DNA of 19,892 nucleotides from Pseudomonadota bacterium (GTDB lineage: Bacteria > Desulfobacterota > Desulfarculia > Desulfarculales > JAHJDS01). A model generated the notes under the pieces. That model saw only the letters and a list, made by a program, of their open reading frames with translations. It was not told the origin of the DNA and did no database searches. Positions 13,966-19,892 of this stretch are shown piece after piece (position 1 is the stretch's first letter; every line of letters starts with the position of its first letter). The DNA lies in assembly GCA_018812395.1 (NCBI GenBank), contig JAHJDS010000518.1:1-19892 (forward strand). The letters run 5' to 3'. The position numbers were made by a program, and so were the translations under genes.

Positions 13966-14736
13966 TTGAGTTACACGGCGGGCATTGACATCGGCGCCTC
14001 GTACGCCAAGGCGGCGGTCATCGACCGGGACGGGCGGCTATTGGGCTATTCCGTCCGCCGCTCGGGTACGGACTTCGAGCTGTCGGCCGACGCCGTGCTC
14101 AAGGACGCCCTGTACGAGGCCAAGGTCGAACCGGAGGCGATCGAGCGCATCTTTGCCACCGGGTACGGCCGCAAGAACGTGCCGATGGCCGCGGACGCCC
14201 GGACGGAAATCGCCTGCCACGGCTGGGGCTGCTACCACTATTTCCCTTGGGCGATCACCGTCATCGACATCGGCGGCCAGGACAACAAGGTCATCAAGCT
14301 CGATGAGGCTGGCCGGCGCGTCAGCTTCAAGATGAACCGCAAGTGCGCCGCCGGCACGGGCGCCTTTCTGGAGGAGATGGCGGTCCGCCTGGACCTGGAC
14401 CTGGAATCGCTCAACGGCCGGGCCGAGGTGGCCGAGGAGGAGGTGATCCTGGGCAGTTTCTGCACCGTATTCACCGCCACCGAGGTGCTGGAAAAAATCC
14501 GGGCCGGCCACCGGGTCCGCCACATCGTCAAGGGCCTGTTCCGCTCGGTCATTAAAAGGGTGCTGGAGATGGACTCGCTCAGCGAGAAGGTCGTCATGAC
14601 CGGCGGCGTGGTCGAGCACAATCCCTTCCTGGCGACGATGATGGCCGAGACCATTGGCCGCGAGGTTCTCCTGCCCCCCCACCCCCAGATCACCGGGGCC
14701 CTGGGCGCGGCCCTGCTGGCCCGCGAGGCGGGCTGA
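13966..14736 (+). CDS. ATP-dependent activase (HgdC/BcrA-D, BadF/BadG family)
   Basis: 256-residue ASKHA-fold ATPase that hydrolyses ATP to push an electron into a partner of the dehydratase or benzoyl-CoA reductase family. Phosphate motif 1 is GIDIGASYAKAAV, motif 2 is DIGGQDNKVIKLD, and the adenosine/C-terminal motif is GGVVEHNPFLATMM, ending in TGALGAALLA. Cys127 (KCAAGTGAF) and Cys166 (GSFCTVFTATEV) are the two ligands that bridge one [4Fe-4S] across the homodimer; the numbering matches HgdC. The start is TTG 13966, with GGCGGGAG upstream. A size near 260 residues marks the single-activase type rather than the longer BcrA/BcrD pair. Confidence 0.93.
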   Translation: MSYTAGIDIGASYAKAAVIDRDGRLLGYSVRRSGTDFELSADAVLKDALYEAKVEPEAIERIFATGYGRKNVPMAADARTEIACHGWGCYHYFPWAITVIDIGGQDNKVIKLDEAGRRVSFKMNRKCAAGTGAFLEEMAVRLDLDLESLNGRAEVAEEEVILGSFCTVFTATEVLEKIRAGHRVRHIVKGLFRSVIKRVLEMDSLSEKVVMTGGVVEHNPFLATMMAETIGREVLLPPHPQITGALGAALLAREAG

Positions 14737-14784
14737 CCGCCGTGTTTTCACGATCGACCTGACCGCCCGCTCTTCAACCGACGG

Positions 14785-14790
14785 TATAGT
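14785..14790 (+). promoter_or_regulatory. Candidate -10 box before the SBF transporter
   Basis: TATAGT lies 12 bases before ATG 14803, predicting an mRNA that begins within about 5-6 bases of the start codon. No good -35 box and no Shine-Dalgarno sequence are seen, so this may be a nearly leaderless message. Confidence 0.35.
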
Positions 14791-14802
14791 GGCTGCCGCT
14801 TA

Positions 14803-15774
14803 ATGTTCCTCCTCACCCTGGGCCTTCAGATCAACCGTCGCCTGGGGCTGGTCGCCGCCCTGACCATGGCCGCGGGCCTGGGTCTGAGCCGGCTGGGCGA
14901 TTTCGGCTTCTTGAAATCGCTGTTGCCCCTGGCCCTGTTCCTGTTGCTCTATCCGTCCATGTTTGACGTTGACGCGACCAGCCTGCGGCGGACCCTCCGC
15001 CGGCCGGGGCCGTTGTTGCTGGCCCTGGCGATCAACTTCGTGGTGTCGCCGGCCCTGATCTTCGGGGTGATCAAGACCGGGCTGTGGCCGGCCTCTCCCC
15101 ATCTGGTCGCCGGTTTGACCCTGTTCGCCATCATGCCCTGCGCCGGCATTGTCCCGGCCTACACCGGCCTGATGCGCGGTAACGTCAGCCTGGCCGTGGC
15201 CGTGACCACGGCCAGCCTGGTGTTGAGCCTGGTCCTGATTCCGTTTACGGCCAAGTTGCTGCTGGCCAGATACGTGGCCGTGTCCCTCCCCATGATGGCC
15301 GGTTATCTGGCCGTGGCCGTCCTGTTCCCCCTGACGGCCGCCGTGTTTACCCGGCGGCTGGTCGTGGCCCGACGCGGGCATGAGCGCTACCTGGTCCTCA
15401 AGGCCGACCTCCAGGGCCTAGTCGGCTACGGTCTGATCCTGGTGTTGCTGATCATCTTCGCCGACAAGGGACGGCTGATCCTCAACCGGCCGGCCTTGTT
15501 GTTCCAGGTGGTGGTGCTGGCCGGGGTCTTCCTACTGGTTCTTCTCTTGGTGGGCGAGCTGTCGACCCGGGTGTCGGGGCTGACCAGAGGCGACGGGCTG
15601 GCGGTGATCGTCGGCGGCACGGTCAAGAACACGGCCATCGCCCTGGGCCTGGCCGCCTCGGCCTTTGGCGGCGAGGCGGCCCTGGTGGTGGGCGTGGCCG
15701 GACCGGTGACTCAGCTTCCGATCATGCTGGGCTACATTCGTCTCAACCAACGGGCGGGTGATCGAACGGGTTGA
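14803..15774 (+). CDS. Bile acid:sodium symporter (SBF/BASS)-family transporter
   Basis: 323 residues with about nine to ten hydrophobic helices. The conserved polar break FAIMPCAGIVPAYTGLMRGNVSLA, followed by VTTASLVLSLVLIPF, and the late GGTVKNTAIALGLA crossover match the SBF/BASS superfamily, which also contains the ACR3 arsenite carriers. The MPCAG..PAYTGLMRGN form is closer to bacterial SBF-like proteins of unknown cargo than to true ACR3. Two residues around each crossover would bind Na+ in Na+-coupled members. It follows the activase after 66 bases but seems to have its own promoter. The substrate is unknown; organic anion or oxyanion transport are possibilities. Confidence 0.82.
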   Translation: MFLLTLGLQINRRLGLVAALTMAAGLGLSRLGDFGFLKSLLPLALFLLLYPSMFDVDATSLRRTLRRPGPLLLALAINFVVSPALIFGVIKTGLWPASPHLVAGLTLFAIMPCAGIVPAYTGLMRGNVSLAVAVTTASLVLSLVLIPFTAKLLLARYVAVSLPMMAGYLAVAVLFPLTAAVFTRRLVVARRGHERYLVLKADLQGLVGYGLILVLLIIFADKGRLILNRPALLFQVVVLAGVFLLVLLLVGELSTRVSGLTRGDGLAVIVGGTVKNTAIALGLAASAFGGEAALVVGVAGPVTQLPIMLGYIRLNQRAGDRTG

Positions 15775-15822
15775 AATGCGGTTACTGGAGGCAGGCGGCC
15801 AATAGCTGACCGTCAGGCCCCC

Positions 15823-15842
15823 CGGCGGCCGGCCGTTTTTTT
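15823..15842 (+). terminator. Weak rho-independent terminator after the SBF transporter
   Basis: A short stem CGGC (15823-15826) / GCCG (15832-15835) with loop GGCCG is followed directly by seven T (15836-15842). The stem is short but the U tract is good. It lies between converging genes. Confidence 0.45.
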
Positions 15843-15887
15843 ATGGCCCCGGAAGCCGGCCCAATGGCTCGATTCACGTAAAGACCG

Positions 15888-16208
15888 TCAGCGCCTCCGG
15901 CATCCGGCCCGGGTGCTGTACTTGACGAAAAAGACCTTCAAGTCGGCCCGGGTGGCGTACTTGACAAAGTAGATCTTCTTGTCGGCCCGGGTGGCGTACT
16001 TGACGAAGTACCAATGGGCCGGCCCCGTGGCCCGACCGGCGTACCGGGTCCGGTACACCAGGCAATCGGCCCGGGTGGAGTATTTGGTGACATAGACCTT
16101 CAGGTCCGCCCGGGTCTCGTACTTGACCACGTACACCCGCCAGGCCCGGGCCGGCCCGGCCCACAGGACCAGGGACAGCAAACCGGCCAGCACGATCGCC
16201 TTCTTCAT
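15888..16208 (-). CDS. Exported repeat protein, 7(1)-septoil-knot / DUF6150-like
   Basis: 106 residues. A clear signal peptide (MKKAIVLAGLLSLVLWAGPARA) precedes six tandem repeats of about 13 residues with consensus VYxVKYxTRAD: WRVYVVKYETRAD, LKVYVTKYSTRAD, CLVYRTRYAGRAT, HWYFVKYATRAD, KKIYFVKYATRAD, LKVFFVKYSTRAG. Short repeats of Tyr/Val strands ended by an AD turn are what I recall for the small 'septoil knot' proteins, where strands from both termini complete a ring. If so, this would be a tiny periplasmic propeller-like knot. The function of the family is not established. The start ATG 16208 has AGGAG upstream. Confidence 0.8.
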   Translation of the reverse strand: MKKAIVLAGLLSLVLWAGPARAWRVYVVKYETRADLKVYVTKYSTRADCLVYRTRYAGRATGPAHWYFVKYATRADKKIYFVKYATRADLKVFFVKYSTRAGCRRR

Positions 16209-16263
16209 TTCCGACTCCTAAGGGGAGGTCCGGCCTGATCGAAAAATAGGTTCCAATAAATGG

Positions 16264-16293
16264 AGAATACCGAAAACCGTTGTCAGATCACAA
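16264..16293 (-). promoter_or_regulatory. Candidate promoter of the septoil-like gene
   Basis: On the minus strand TTGTGA (16293-16288) and TATTCT (16269-16264) are separated by 18 bases. The predicted start is near 16257, giving a leader of about 48 bases before ATG 16208. Confidence 0.35.
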
Positions 16294-16511
16294 GAGATAT
16301 TCACCCCTCAGGTAATCAGCGGGCCGACATCAACGCTCGAATCACCCCCAGTCACGCGGCGCCGGGCTCCAGAAAGCAGACCCCGGACCAGGGCCATTTC
16401 GATATCTGGAACCTCCGTCACCTGGAAAAATTTGTCACCCGGCGGGACCATTCTTTAAATAAACCATGAATAACAATATGATACCGCCGTCATGGCCCCG
16501 CCTGGTCGTCC

Positions 16512-16526
16512 TGGCACGCCCCTTGC
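16512..16526 (+). promoter_or_regulatory. Sigma-54 (RpoN) promoter
   Basis: TGGCACG-N4-TTGC is an exact match to the -24/-12 consensus, including the invariant GG and GC at the correct spacing. The expected start is near 16538, about 64 bases before the lipoprotein ATG at 16602. An enhancer-binding activator would be required; its gene and sites are not visible here. Confidence 0.75.
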
Positions 16527-16601
16527 CCCTCTTGAGGGTCAGTCGGCAGCAAACAATTTCGACCGAGCGCGGCGTCGGTCTGGAGTTTTAGGGAGGAAGC
16601 C

Positions 16602-16817
16602 ATGAAGAAGTTATTCAAGATCGCGCCCTGGCTGGGTGCCCTGGTGCTGGGCCTGACCCTCTTGGCCAGTTGTGTTTATCCGCCCCTGGGGCCGGAAGTT
16701 TATGAGCCCGCCCCGTATTATTCCGCTTACCGGCCCGGGTATCGCCATGCCCCTGGTTTCTGGCATTCCCGGGCCCATTGGTACCGCGGACATCGCGGTC
16801 ACCGGCGTTGGCGGTAA
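16602..16817 (+). CDS. Small lipoprotein, Tyr/Pro/His/Arg-rich
   Basis: 71 residues. A lipoprotein signal ends in the lipobox LASC, with Cys24 as the lipidated residue. The mature 48 residues have no hydrophobic core and are full of Tyr, Pro, His, Arg and Trp (PYYSAYRPGYRHAPGFWHSR, HWYRGHRGHRRWR), suggesting an extended, basic, possibly metal- or polyanion-binding tail anchored in a membrane. No family is recognised. GGGAGGAAG precedes the ATG, a near-consensus sigma-54 promoter lies upstream and a strong terminator downstream, so it is a monocistronic, conditionally expressed gene. Confidence 0.82.
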   Translation: MKKLFKIAPWLGALVLGLTLLASCVYPPLGPEVYEPAPYYSAYRPGYRHAPGFWHSRAHWYRGHRGHRRWR

Positions 16818-16859
16818 GAGAGTTCTCCCCCCTCGCTGACCGCCAAGTCCCCCCCTCCA

Positions 16860-16887
16860 CCCCGGCCGCCCGGCCGGGGTTCTTTTT
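16860..16887 (+). terminator. Rho-independent terminator of the lipoprotein gene
   Basis: CCCCGGCC (16860-16867) pairs perfectly with GGCCGGGG (16872-16879) around a 4-base loop and is followed by TTCTTTTT. Confidence 0.85.
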
Positions 16888-16972
16888 GGGCCAGGCCCAG
16901 GGATTGGCCCCGTGCCGCGCCCGACGACCACGGCCAATCAATTGTTGTGAGTCAGACTCCCCGACGATGGAG

Positions 16973-17000
16973 TTGCCTTTTTGGAGCGGCCGGGTATAAT
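16973..17000 (+). promoter_or_regulatory. Sigma-70 promoter of the CGGC-like gene
   Basis: TTGCCT (16973-16978), a 16-base spacer, then a perfect TATAAT (16995-17000). The predicted start near 17007 gives a leader of about 31 bases to ATG 17038. Confidence 0.72.
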
Positions 17001-17037
17001 CACCTAAATTCTGTACTTGTAACCGGTGGAGGCGAAC

Positions 17038-17385
17038 ATGAAGAAGGCCATCGTCGTCGGATGCGGCGCTTACATGGATTCCGGATACGGCTGCCCTGGG
17101 GAGTGGCGCTGCCTCAAGGCCGCCTCATTGGGCGAGGGCAACTTTGACGAGCCGGTCAAGGTGACCGCGCTCCTCAAGTGCCACTGTCCGGGCCGGAACA
17201 CCATCTCCAATCTGGGCATGGCCATGAAGCTCAGCGAGATCAGGCCGGACGTGGTCTTTCTCAGCACCTGCCTGGCCAACGCCAAGCCGGACTGCCCCTA
17301 TTATGACGGCGCGACTCAACTGGCGGATATGATCCAGGCCAAGTTCGATCTGCCGGTGGTGTTGGGGACCCACGACTACCATTGA
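17038..17385 (+). CDS. CGGC-domain-like cysteine protein with altered core motif
   Basis: 115 residues, cytoplasmic. The layout resembles the CGGC domain family (PF08821): a first strand ending in Cys (AIVVGCGAYM), a second cysteine cluster (YGCPGEWRCLKAA), a central cysteine motif before PGRN, a third region with VFLSTCLANAKPDCPYYDG, and a final strand LPVVLGTHDYH. The central motif reads KCHCPGRN where the family has CGGCPG, so the eponymous CxxC is a CxC shifted by one. At least eight Cys suggest metal, Fe-S or redox binding; the family's role is unknown. ATG 17038 is chosen over in-frame GTG 17026, because GGAGG lies just before it. The gene is flanked by its own promoter and terminator. 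Confidence 0.78.
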   Translation: MKKAIVVGCGAYMDSGYGCPGEWRCLKAASLGEGNFDEPVKVTALLKCHCPGRNTISNLGMAMKLSEIRPDVVFLSTCLANAKPDCPYYDGATQLADMIQAKFDLPVVLGTHDYH

Positions 17386-17456
17386 CCGGGCCGGAGGCAA
17401 GGGCCGACCTAGAAATAGAGGTGCCCATTCCCCTGATCAAACCGTTCTTAGGTAGA

Positions 17457-17483
17457 CGGGCCAACGGCCGCCCGGTTTTTTTT
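17457..17483 (+). terminator. Rho-independent terminator of the CGGC-like gene
   Basis: CGGGC (17457-17461) pairs with GCCCG (17470-17474), with GGCC words inside the loop, and is followed by eight T at 17476-17483. The right arm is shared with a larger palindrome (17465-17498), so the two structures exclude each other. Confidence 0.65.
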
Positions 17484-17504
17484 ATGACCGGGCGGCCGCT
17501 GGCC
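17459..17504. repeat. Large palindrome 1 between convergent genes
   Basis: CGGCCGCCCGGT (17465-17476) pairs perfectly with ACCGGGCGGCCG (17487-17498). One mismatch further out, GGCCA (17459-17463) pairs with TGGCC (17500-17504). The loop is 10 bases, T-rich. Its core GGCCGCCC(G/A)GT recurs in palindrome 2. Confidence 0.7.
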
Positions 17505-17564
17505 GTGCACCCGTCAAATCCGATTCCTTTTTTTGCGGCGCCCACCGACCCCGGGGCCGATCAA

Positions 17565-17605
17565 GCCCGGGCCGCCCAGTCACACCTAAACTGGGCGGCC
17601 TGGGC
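17565..17605. repeat. Large palindrome 2 between convergent genes
   Basis: A 16-bp stem (one G-U): 17565-17580 with 17590-17605. The core is GGCCGCCCAGT / ACTGGGCGGCC and the loop CACACCTAA. It is a near copy of the core of palindrome 1, about 100 bases away. The rest of 17386-17650 holds no convincing gene. A REP-like element or a transcription-ending structure for both converging genes would fit. Confidence 0.65.
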
Positions 17606-17650
17606 CGTTGGATGGCCTCAATTTTCTTAAGATCCTCTTGACTCAAATCC

Positions 17651-19786
17651 TCAGTAAGTAATCCGCACCCCGAAGAAGATCGAGCGGGGCAGGGTGTTGT
17701 ACCCCCGGAGGACCTGGTAGGTCCGGCCGGTGATGTTGTGGAATTTCAAGAAAAACCGGGCGTGTTTGAAATACCTGAACGGCGGCCGGTAAGTGGCGGT
17801 GAAGTCGAAGCGCTCCCACGAGCCCACCCTGGCGATGGGGTTGTTCGGGTCGTGTTGCCTCATCCAGTTGGTGAAGGCCCCGTCCTGCCAGGTGCCGTAC
17901 AGGTTCAGCTTGAGACCCTCGAGGGGCCGCCACTGGAGGTGGAGGTGGGCCTTGTACCGGGGGGTGTAGAGCACCTCGGCGCCGCGGTACTCGGGGTTGT
18001 ACTCCCACTCGATGACCTTGGTGTCCAGGAGCGTCAGCGCGCCCTTGATGGTCCATTTCCGGTGCGGCTTGAGAATCAGGGTGAACTCGCCGCCCTGGGA
18101 GAGGACCTGGCCCACGTTGCGGTACTCGTTCAACCTATTGACGGGATCGTACTCGACGCTGTGGATCTGATCGTAATACATGTTGTGAAACAAGGTGGCG
18201 CTGAACTTGACCCGCCCTTTCCACAAGGTCTGATCCAGGCCGATCTCGAAGGTCTCCGACGTTTCGGGCTCGAGCACGGCGTTGCCCCGCCAGGTGCCCC
18301 AGGCGCCGAAGGTGATGGGCGGCATGTACAGCTGCCACAGGGACGGGACTTTGAACCCGGTGGCGAAATTGGCCCGGAGCTTGGTGCCGGTCAGGCGAAT
18401 GAGCCAGGCCGCCCCGAGCTGATAGGTCAATTTCCGGCCGGCCTCCACGTCCGGGCAGTCGGTGAAGCGGACCCCGCCGCGCAGGAACAGGGTTTTTCGG
18501 AAAAACCGTCCCTGGTAGTGGACGTAATAGTCATGGAGGTACTGGTTGCGGCCGGTCATCTCATTGCCGTCGGTCCAGTTGTAGGCCTGGAAGGTGCCCC
18601 AGTCCCACCAGTGGTAGGACTCGGGCGTCAGGTTGGTCGTCCGGCCCCAGTGGTCGAGGAAGGCGTAGCCAAAGGAGACAACGTGCCTCTTCTGGGCAAA
18701 GGTGAGGTAATTGTCCCACTTCCAGCCGCTCATCCGGCCCCAGAAGTAGTTGTCCGAGGCCTTGCGGGGCTCGGCGTAGGTCGTCAGGCCAAAGGTGCCG
18801 GTCCAGTCCTGGGTCAGCCGGCGGACGACCTTCCCGGTGTGGATCCGAAACTTGTAGCGCCAAAAAGACAGGGGCCGGTGTTCGAAGTCGAAGTACATCT
18901 GCTCCCGGAAGGTGGTCTGGAACATGTCCCGCCGGTCCACGCCGACCCCGCCGTCGACGTGGGCGTAGGTCTTCTCCTGATAGTAACCGGCGCCGATGGT
19001 CAGGGTGGGCAGGACGTCGAACTGGGCGTTGCCGTAGAAGGCCCACTGCCGGGTGGGATCGGCCGCGTCCTCCCGGTTGTAGTTCCAGGCGTAACTGCCG
19101 ATCCAGCTCGCGGCCCGCTGATACATGGCGCTGCCGGTCTTGGGAATCGAGGTCGAGGTCCGGGAGATGCCGTCGGTCCGGAAGGCGGCCAGGCCCAGGG
19201 CGTAGCGCAGCCGGCCGCGGAGCAGCGATCCCGAGCTGCCGACCCCGAGGCGCATGGTGTTGAAGCCGCCGTAGAGGACGTCCAGGTGCAGTTTCGGTTT
19301 GCCCCGGCCGCGGCGGGTAATCAGGTTGATCACGCCGGACATGGCCTGAGAGCCCCACAGCACCGACTGGGAGCCGCGAATGACCTCGATCCGGGACAGT
19401 CCGGTCAGACTCAAGGGGCCCATGTCCGTGTTGCCGGTGATGGACAGCGAGTCGGGCAGGCGGAGCCCGTCCCGCATCAGCAGGACCGTGTTGGCCGCGC
19501 CGCCCCGCATCCGGACGTCGGTCGCGGCCCCGAAGGGTCCCCATTGGTTGAGGTGCACCGCCGGGTCGTTCTCCAGGGCCTCGACGACGAAGTAATGGCC
19601 CGCCTCCTGCCACTGTCGTCGGTTGATGACGTTGAACGTCACGTCCAGCACCCCCGGCGGGGTGGGCACGCCGGTGGCGGTGACGATGATTTCCTCGAGG
19701 GTGATCCGCGGCGGCTGGGCCGAGGCCGACACCGCGGCGGCCAGGGCCATGATGACCGACAGGATCAAGACCATCAGACGTTTCAT
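17651..19786 (-). CDS. TonB-dependent outer-membrane receptor (BtuB/FepA-like)
   Basis: 711 residues. The signal peptide MKRLMVLILSVIMALAAAVSASA is followed by a TonB-box-like EEIIVTATG. The plug domain contains VRMRGGAANTVLLMRDGLRL, LSRIEVIRGSQSVLWGSQAMSGVINLITRRG, the classic plug signature. A roughly 570-residue beta barrel follows, rich in aromatic strands, including GFKVPSLWQLY, LEPETSETFEIGLDQ, EYRNVGQVLSQGGEF, and the C-terminal aromatic strand SIFFGVRITY needed for BAM insertion. It imports a scarce ligand such as a cobamide, siderophore or metal complex using TonB energy; the cargo is not readable from sequence, although the short plug is BtuB-like. ATG 19786 has GGAGGGA upstream. 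A terminator lies in its leader, suggesting ligand-controlled expression. Confidence 0.95.
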   Translation of the reverse strand: MKRLMVLILSVIMALAAAVSASAQPPRITLEEIIVTATGVPTPPGVLDVTFNVINRRQWQEAGHYFVVEALENDPAVHLNQWGPFGAATDVRMRGGAANTVLLMRDGLRLPDSLSITGNTDMGPLSLTGLSRIEVIRGSQSVLWGSQAMSGVINLITRRGRGKPKLHLDVLYGGFNTMRLGVGSSGSLLRGRLRYALGLAAFRTDGISRTSTSIPKTGSAMYQRAASWIGSYAWNYNREDAADPTRQWAFYGNAQFDVLPTLTIGAGYYQEKTYAHVDGGVGVDRRDMFQTTFREQMYFDFEHRPLSFWRYKFRIHTGKVVRRLTQDWTGTFGLTTYAEPRKASDNYFWGRMSGWKWDNYLTFAQKRHVVSFGYAFLDHWGRTTNLTPESYHWWDWGTFQAYNWTDGNEMTGRNQYLHDYYVHYQGRFFRKTLFLRGGVRFTDCPDVEAGRKLTYQLGAAWLIRLTGTKLRANFATGFKVPSLWQLYMPPITFGAWGTWRGNAVLEPETSETFEIGLDQTLWKGRVKFSATLFHNMYYDQIHSVEYDPVNRLNEYRNVGQVLSQGGEFTLILKPHRKWTIKGALTLLDTKVIEWEYNPEYRGAEVLYTPRYKAHLHLQWRPLEGLKLNLYGTWQDGAFTNWMRQHDPNNPIARVGSWERFDFTATYRPPFRYFKHARFFLKFHNITGRTYQVLRGYNTLPRSIFFGVRITY

Positions 19787-19851
19787 CGGTTCCCTCCTCT
19801 AGATAACGCGAACGTCAACTGGAGGAGGCGCAAGGTGATGTGGCCGAGACG

Positions 19852-19888
19852 AAAAAAGGTCCTCAAGCTCATCGAGCTTGAGGACCTT
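19852..19888 (-). terminator. Strong terminator/attenuator in the leader of the TonB receptor gene
   Basis: A perfect 15-bp stem (19874-19888 with 19856-19870) has a 3-base loop. On the minus strand it is followed by TTTTTT (19857-19852). It ends 65 bases before the receptor ATG. It could terminate the preceding gene, or be the expression platform of a riboswitch lying beyond base 19892. No convincing promoter is visible between it and the ATG, which favours read-through control. Confidence 0.8.
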
Positions 19889-19892
19889 ACCC

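Larger units (their letters stand above)
16209..16601. other. Divergent regulatory region between the septoil-like gene and the lipoprotein gene
   Basis: 393 bases without a convincing gene, noticeably richer in A and T at 16230-16310 and 16425-16490. It contains candidate promoters for both flanks: minus-strand TTGTGA/TATTCT (16293-16264), plus-strand TTGTCA-17-TTAAAT (16432-16460), and a sigma-54 promoter (16512-16526). A 69-codon open frame at 16260-16469 has no ribosome site and overlaps these signals, so I do not call it. Confidence 0.5.

Noticed and set aside
14803..15774. True ACR3 arsenite exporter linked to the ArsR operon
   Set aside because: The crossover motif differs from ACR3, and the gene is 13 kb away from the ArsR-family regulator with its own signals.
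15888..16208. Repeats at 15900-16140 as a CRISPR array
   Set aside because: The repeats are coding (about 39-base units matching 13-residue protein repeats), with no unique spacers or cas genes.
16260..16469. 69-codon open frame in the divergent regulatory region
   Set aside because: No Shine-Dalgarno, no recognisable features, and it overlaps promoter-like signals for both flanking genes.
17382..17630. 82-codon open frame downstream of the CGGC-like gene
   Set aside because: It overlaps the CGGC stop and runs through a terminator and two large palindromes; the apparent PIPLIKPFLG segment is not a known motif.

Overview
The window is a high-GC (mid-to-high 60s percent by eye) bacterial chromosome segment with frequent GTG/TTG starts and densely packed genes. 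The gene set includes Kdo transferase (a Gram-negative lipopolysaccharide enzyme), a TonB-dependent receptor, HdrB/HdrC-type electron-transfer subunits, a 2-hydroxyacyl-CoA dehydratase/benzoyl-CoA reductase-type subunit with its ATP-driven activase, and a probable selenoprotein. Together these suggest an anaerobic Gram-negative bacterium, most likely a sulfate-reducer-like member of the Desulfobacterota (old Deltaproteobacteria). That placement is inference; no rRNA or other marker gene is present.

Layout. (1) 1-1970: the 3' end of an unidentified plus-strand gene meets a bidirectional terminator. Next comes a minus-strand metal-resistance operon: a CadC-like ArsR/SmtB repressor followed by an SO_0444/YraQ-type permease. 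The permease reading frame is interrupted by one TGA exactly where the family has the first Cys of its CSCG motif, and a SECIS-like hairpin starts just after it. I read it as a selenocysteine-containing metal exporter. (2) 2064-8863, plus strand: exported metallo-beta-lactamase-fold protein, Tat-exported ApbE flavin transferase, PaaI-type thioesterase (apparently from a leaderless mRNA), Kdo transferase WaaA translationally coupled to a conserved protein of unknown function, a small membrane-anchored protein, and CarA without CarB beside it. (3) 8864-10444: a compositionally different patch holding one multi-pass membrane protein between two long gene-poor stretches. (4) 10445-14736: two divergent units. 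To the left run hdrC-hdrB-gcvH-like; to the right run an HgdB/BcrB-like catalytic subunit and its activase. Both outward promoters are recognisable and a 23-bp dyad lies between them. (5) 14803-17385: an SBF/BASS-family transporter, a repeat-built exported protein of the septoil-knot type (minus strand), a tiny lipoprotein behind a near-consensus sigma-54 promoter, and a CGGC-like cysteine protein with an altered core motif. (6) 17386-19892: related large palindromes between convergent genes, then a 711-residue TonB-dependent receptor (minus strand) whose leader contains a strong terminator, suggesting attenuation or a riboswitch just beyond the window.

Functionally, the best-supported themes are metal stress (CadC-like sensor plus exporter), low-potential electron transfer (HdrBC with a lipoyl carrier; activase with a dehydratase/reductase subunit) and envelope biology (WaaA, lipoprotein, TonB receptor, secreted repeat protein). 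No tRNA, rRNA, CRISPR array, transposase or integrase was seen.
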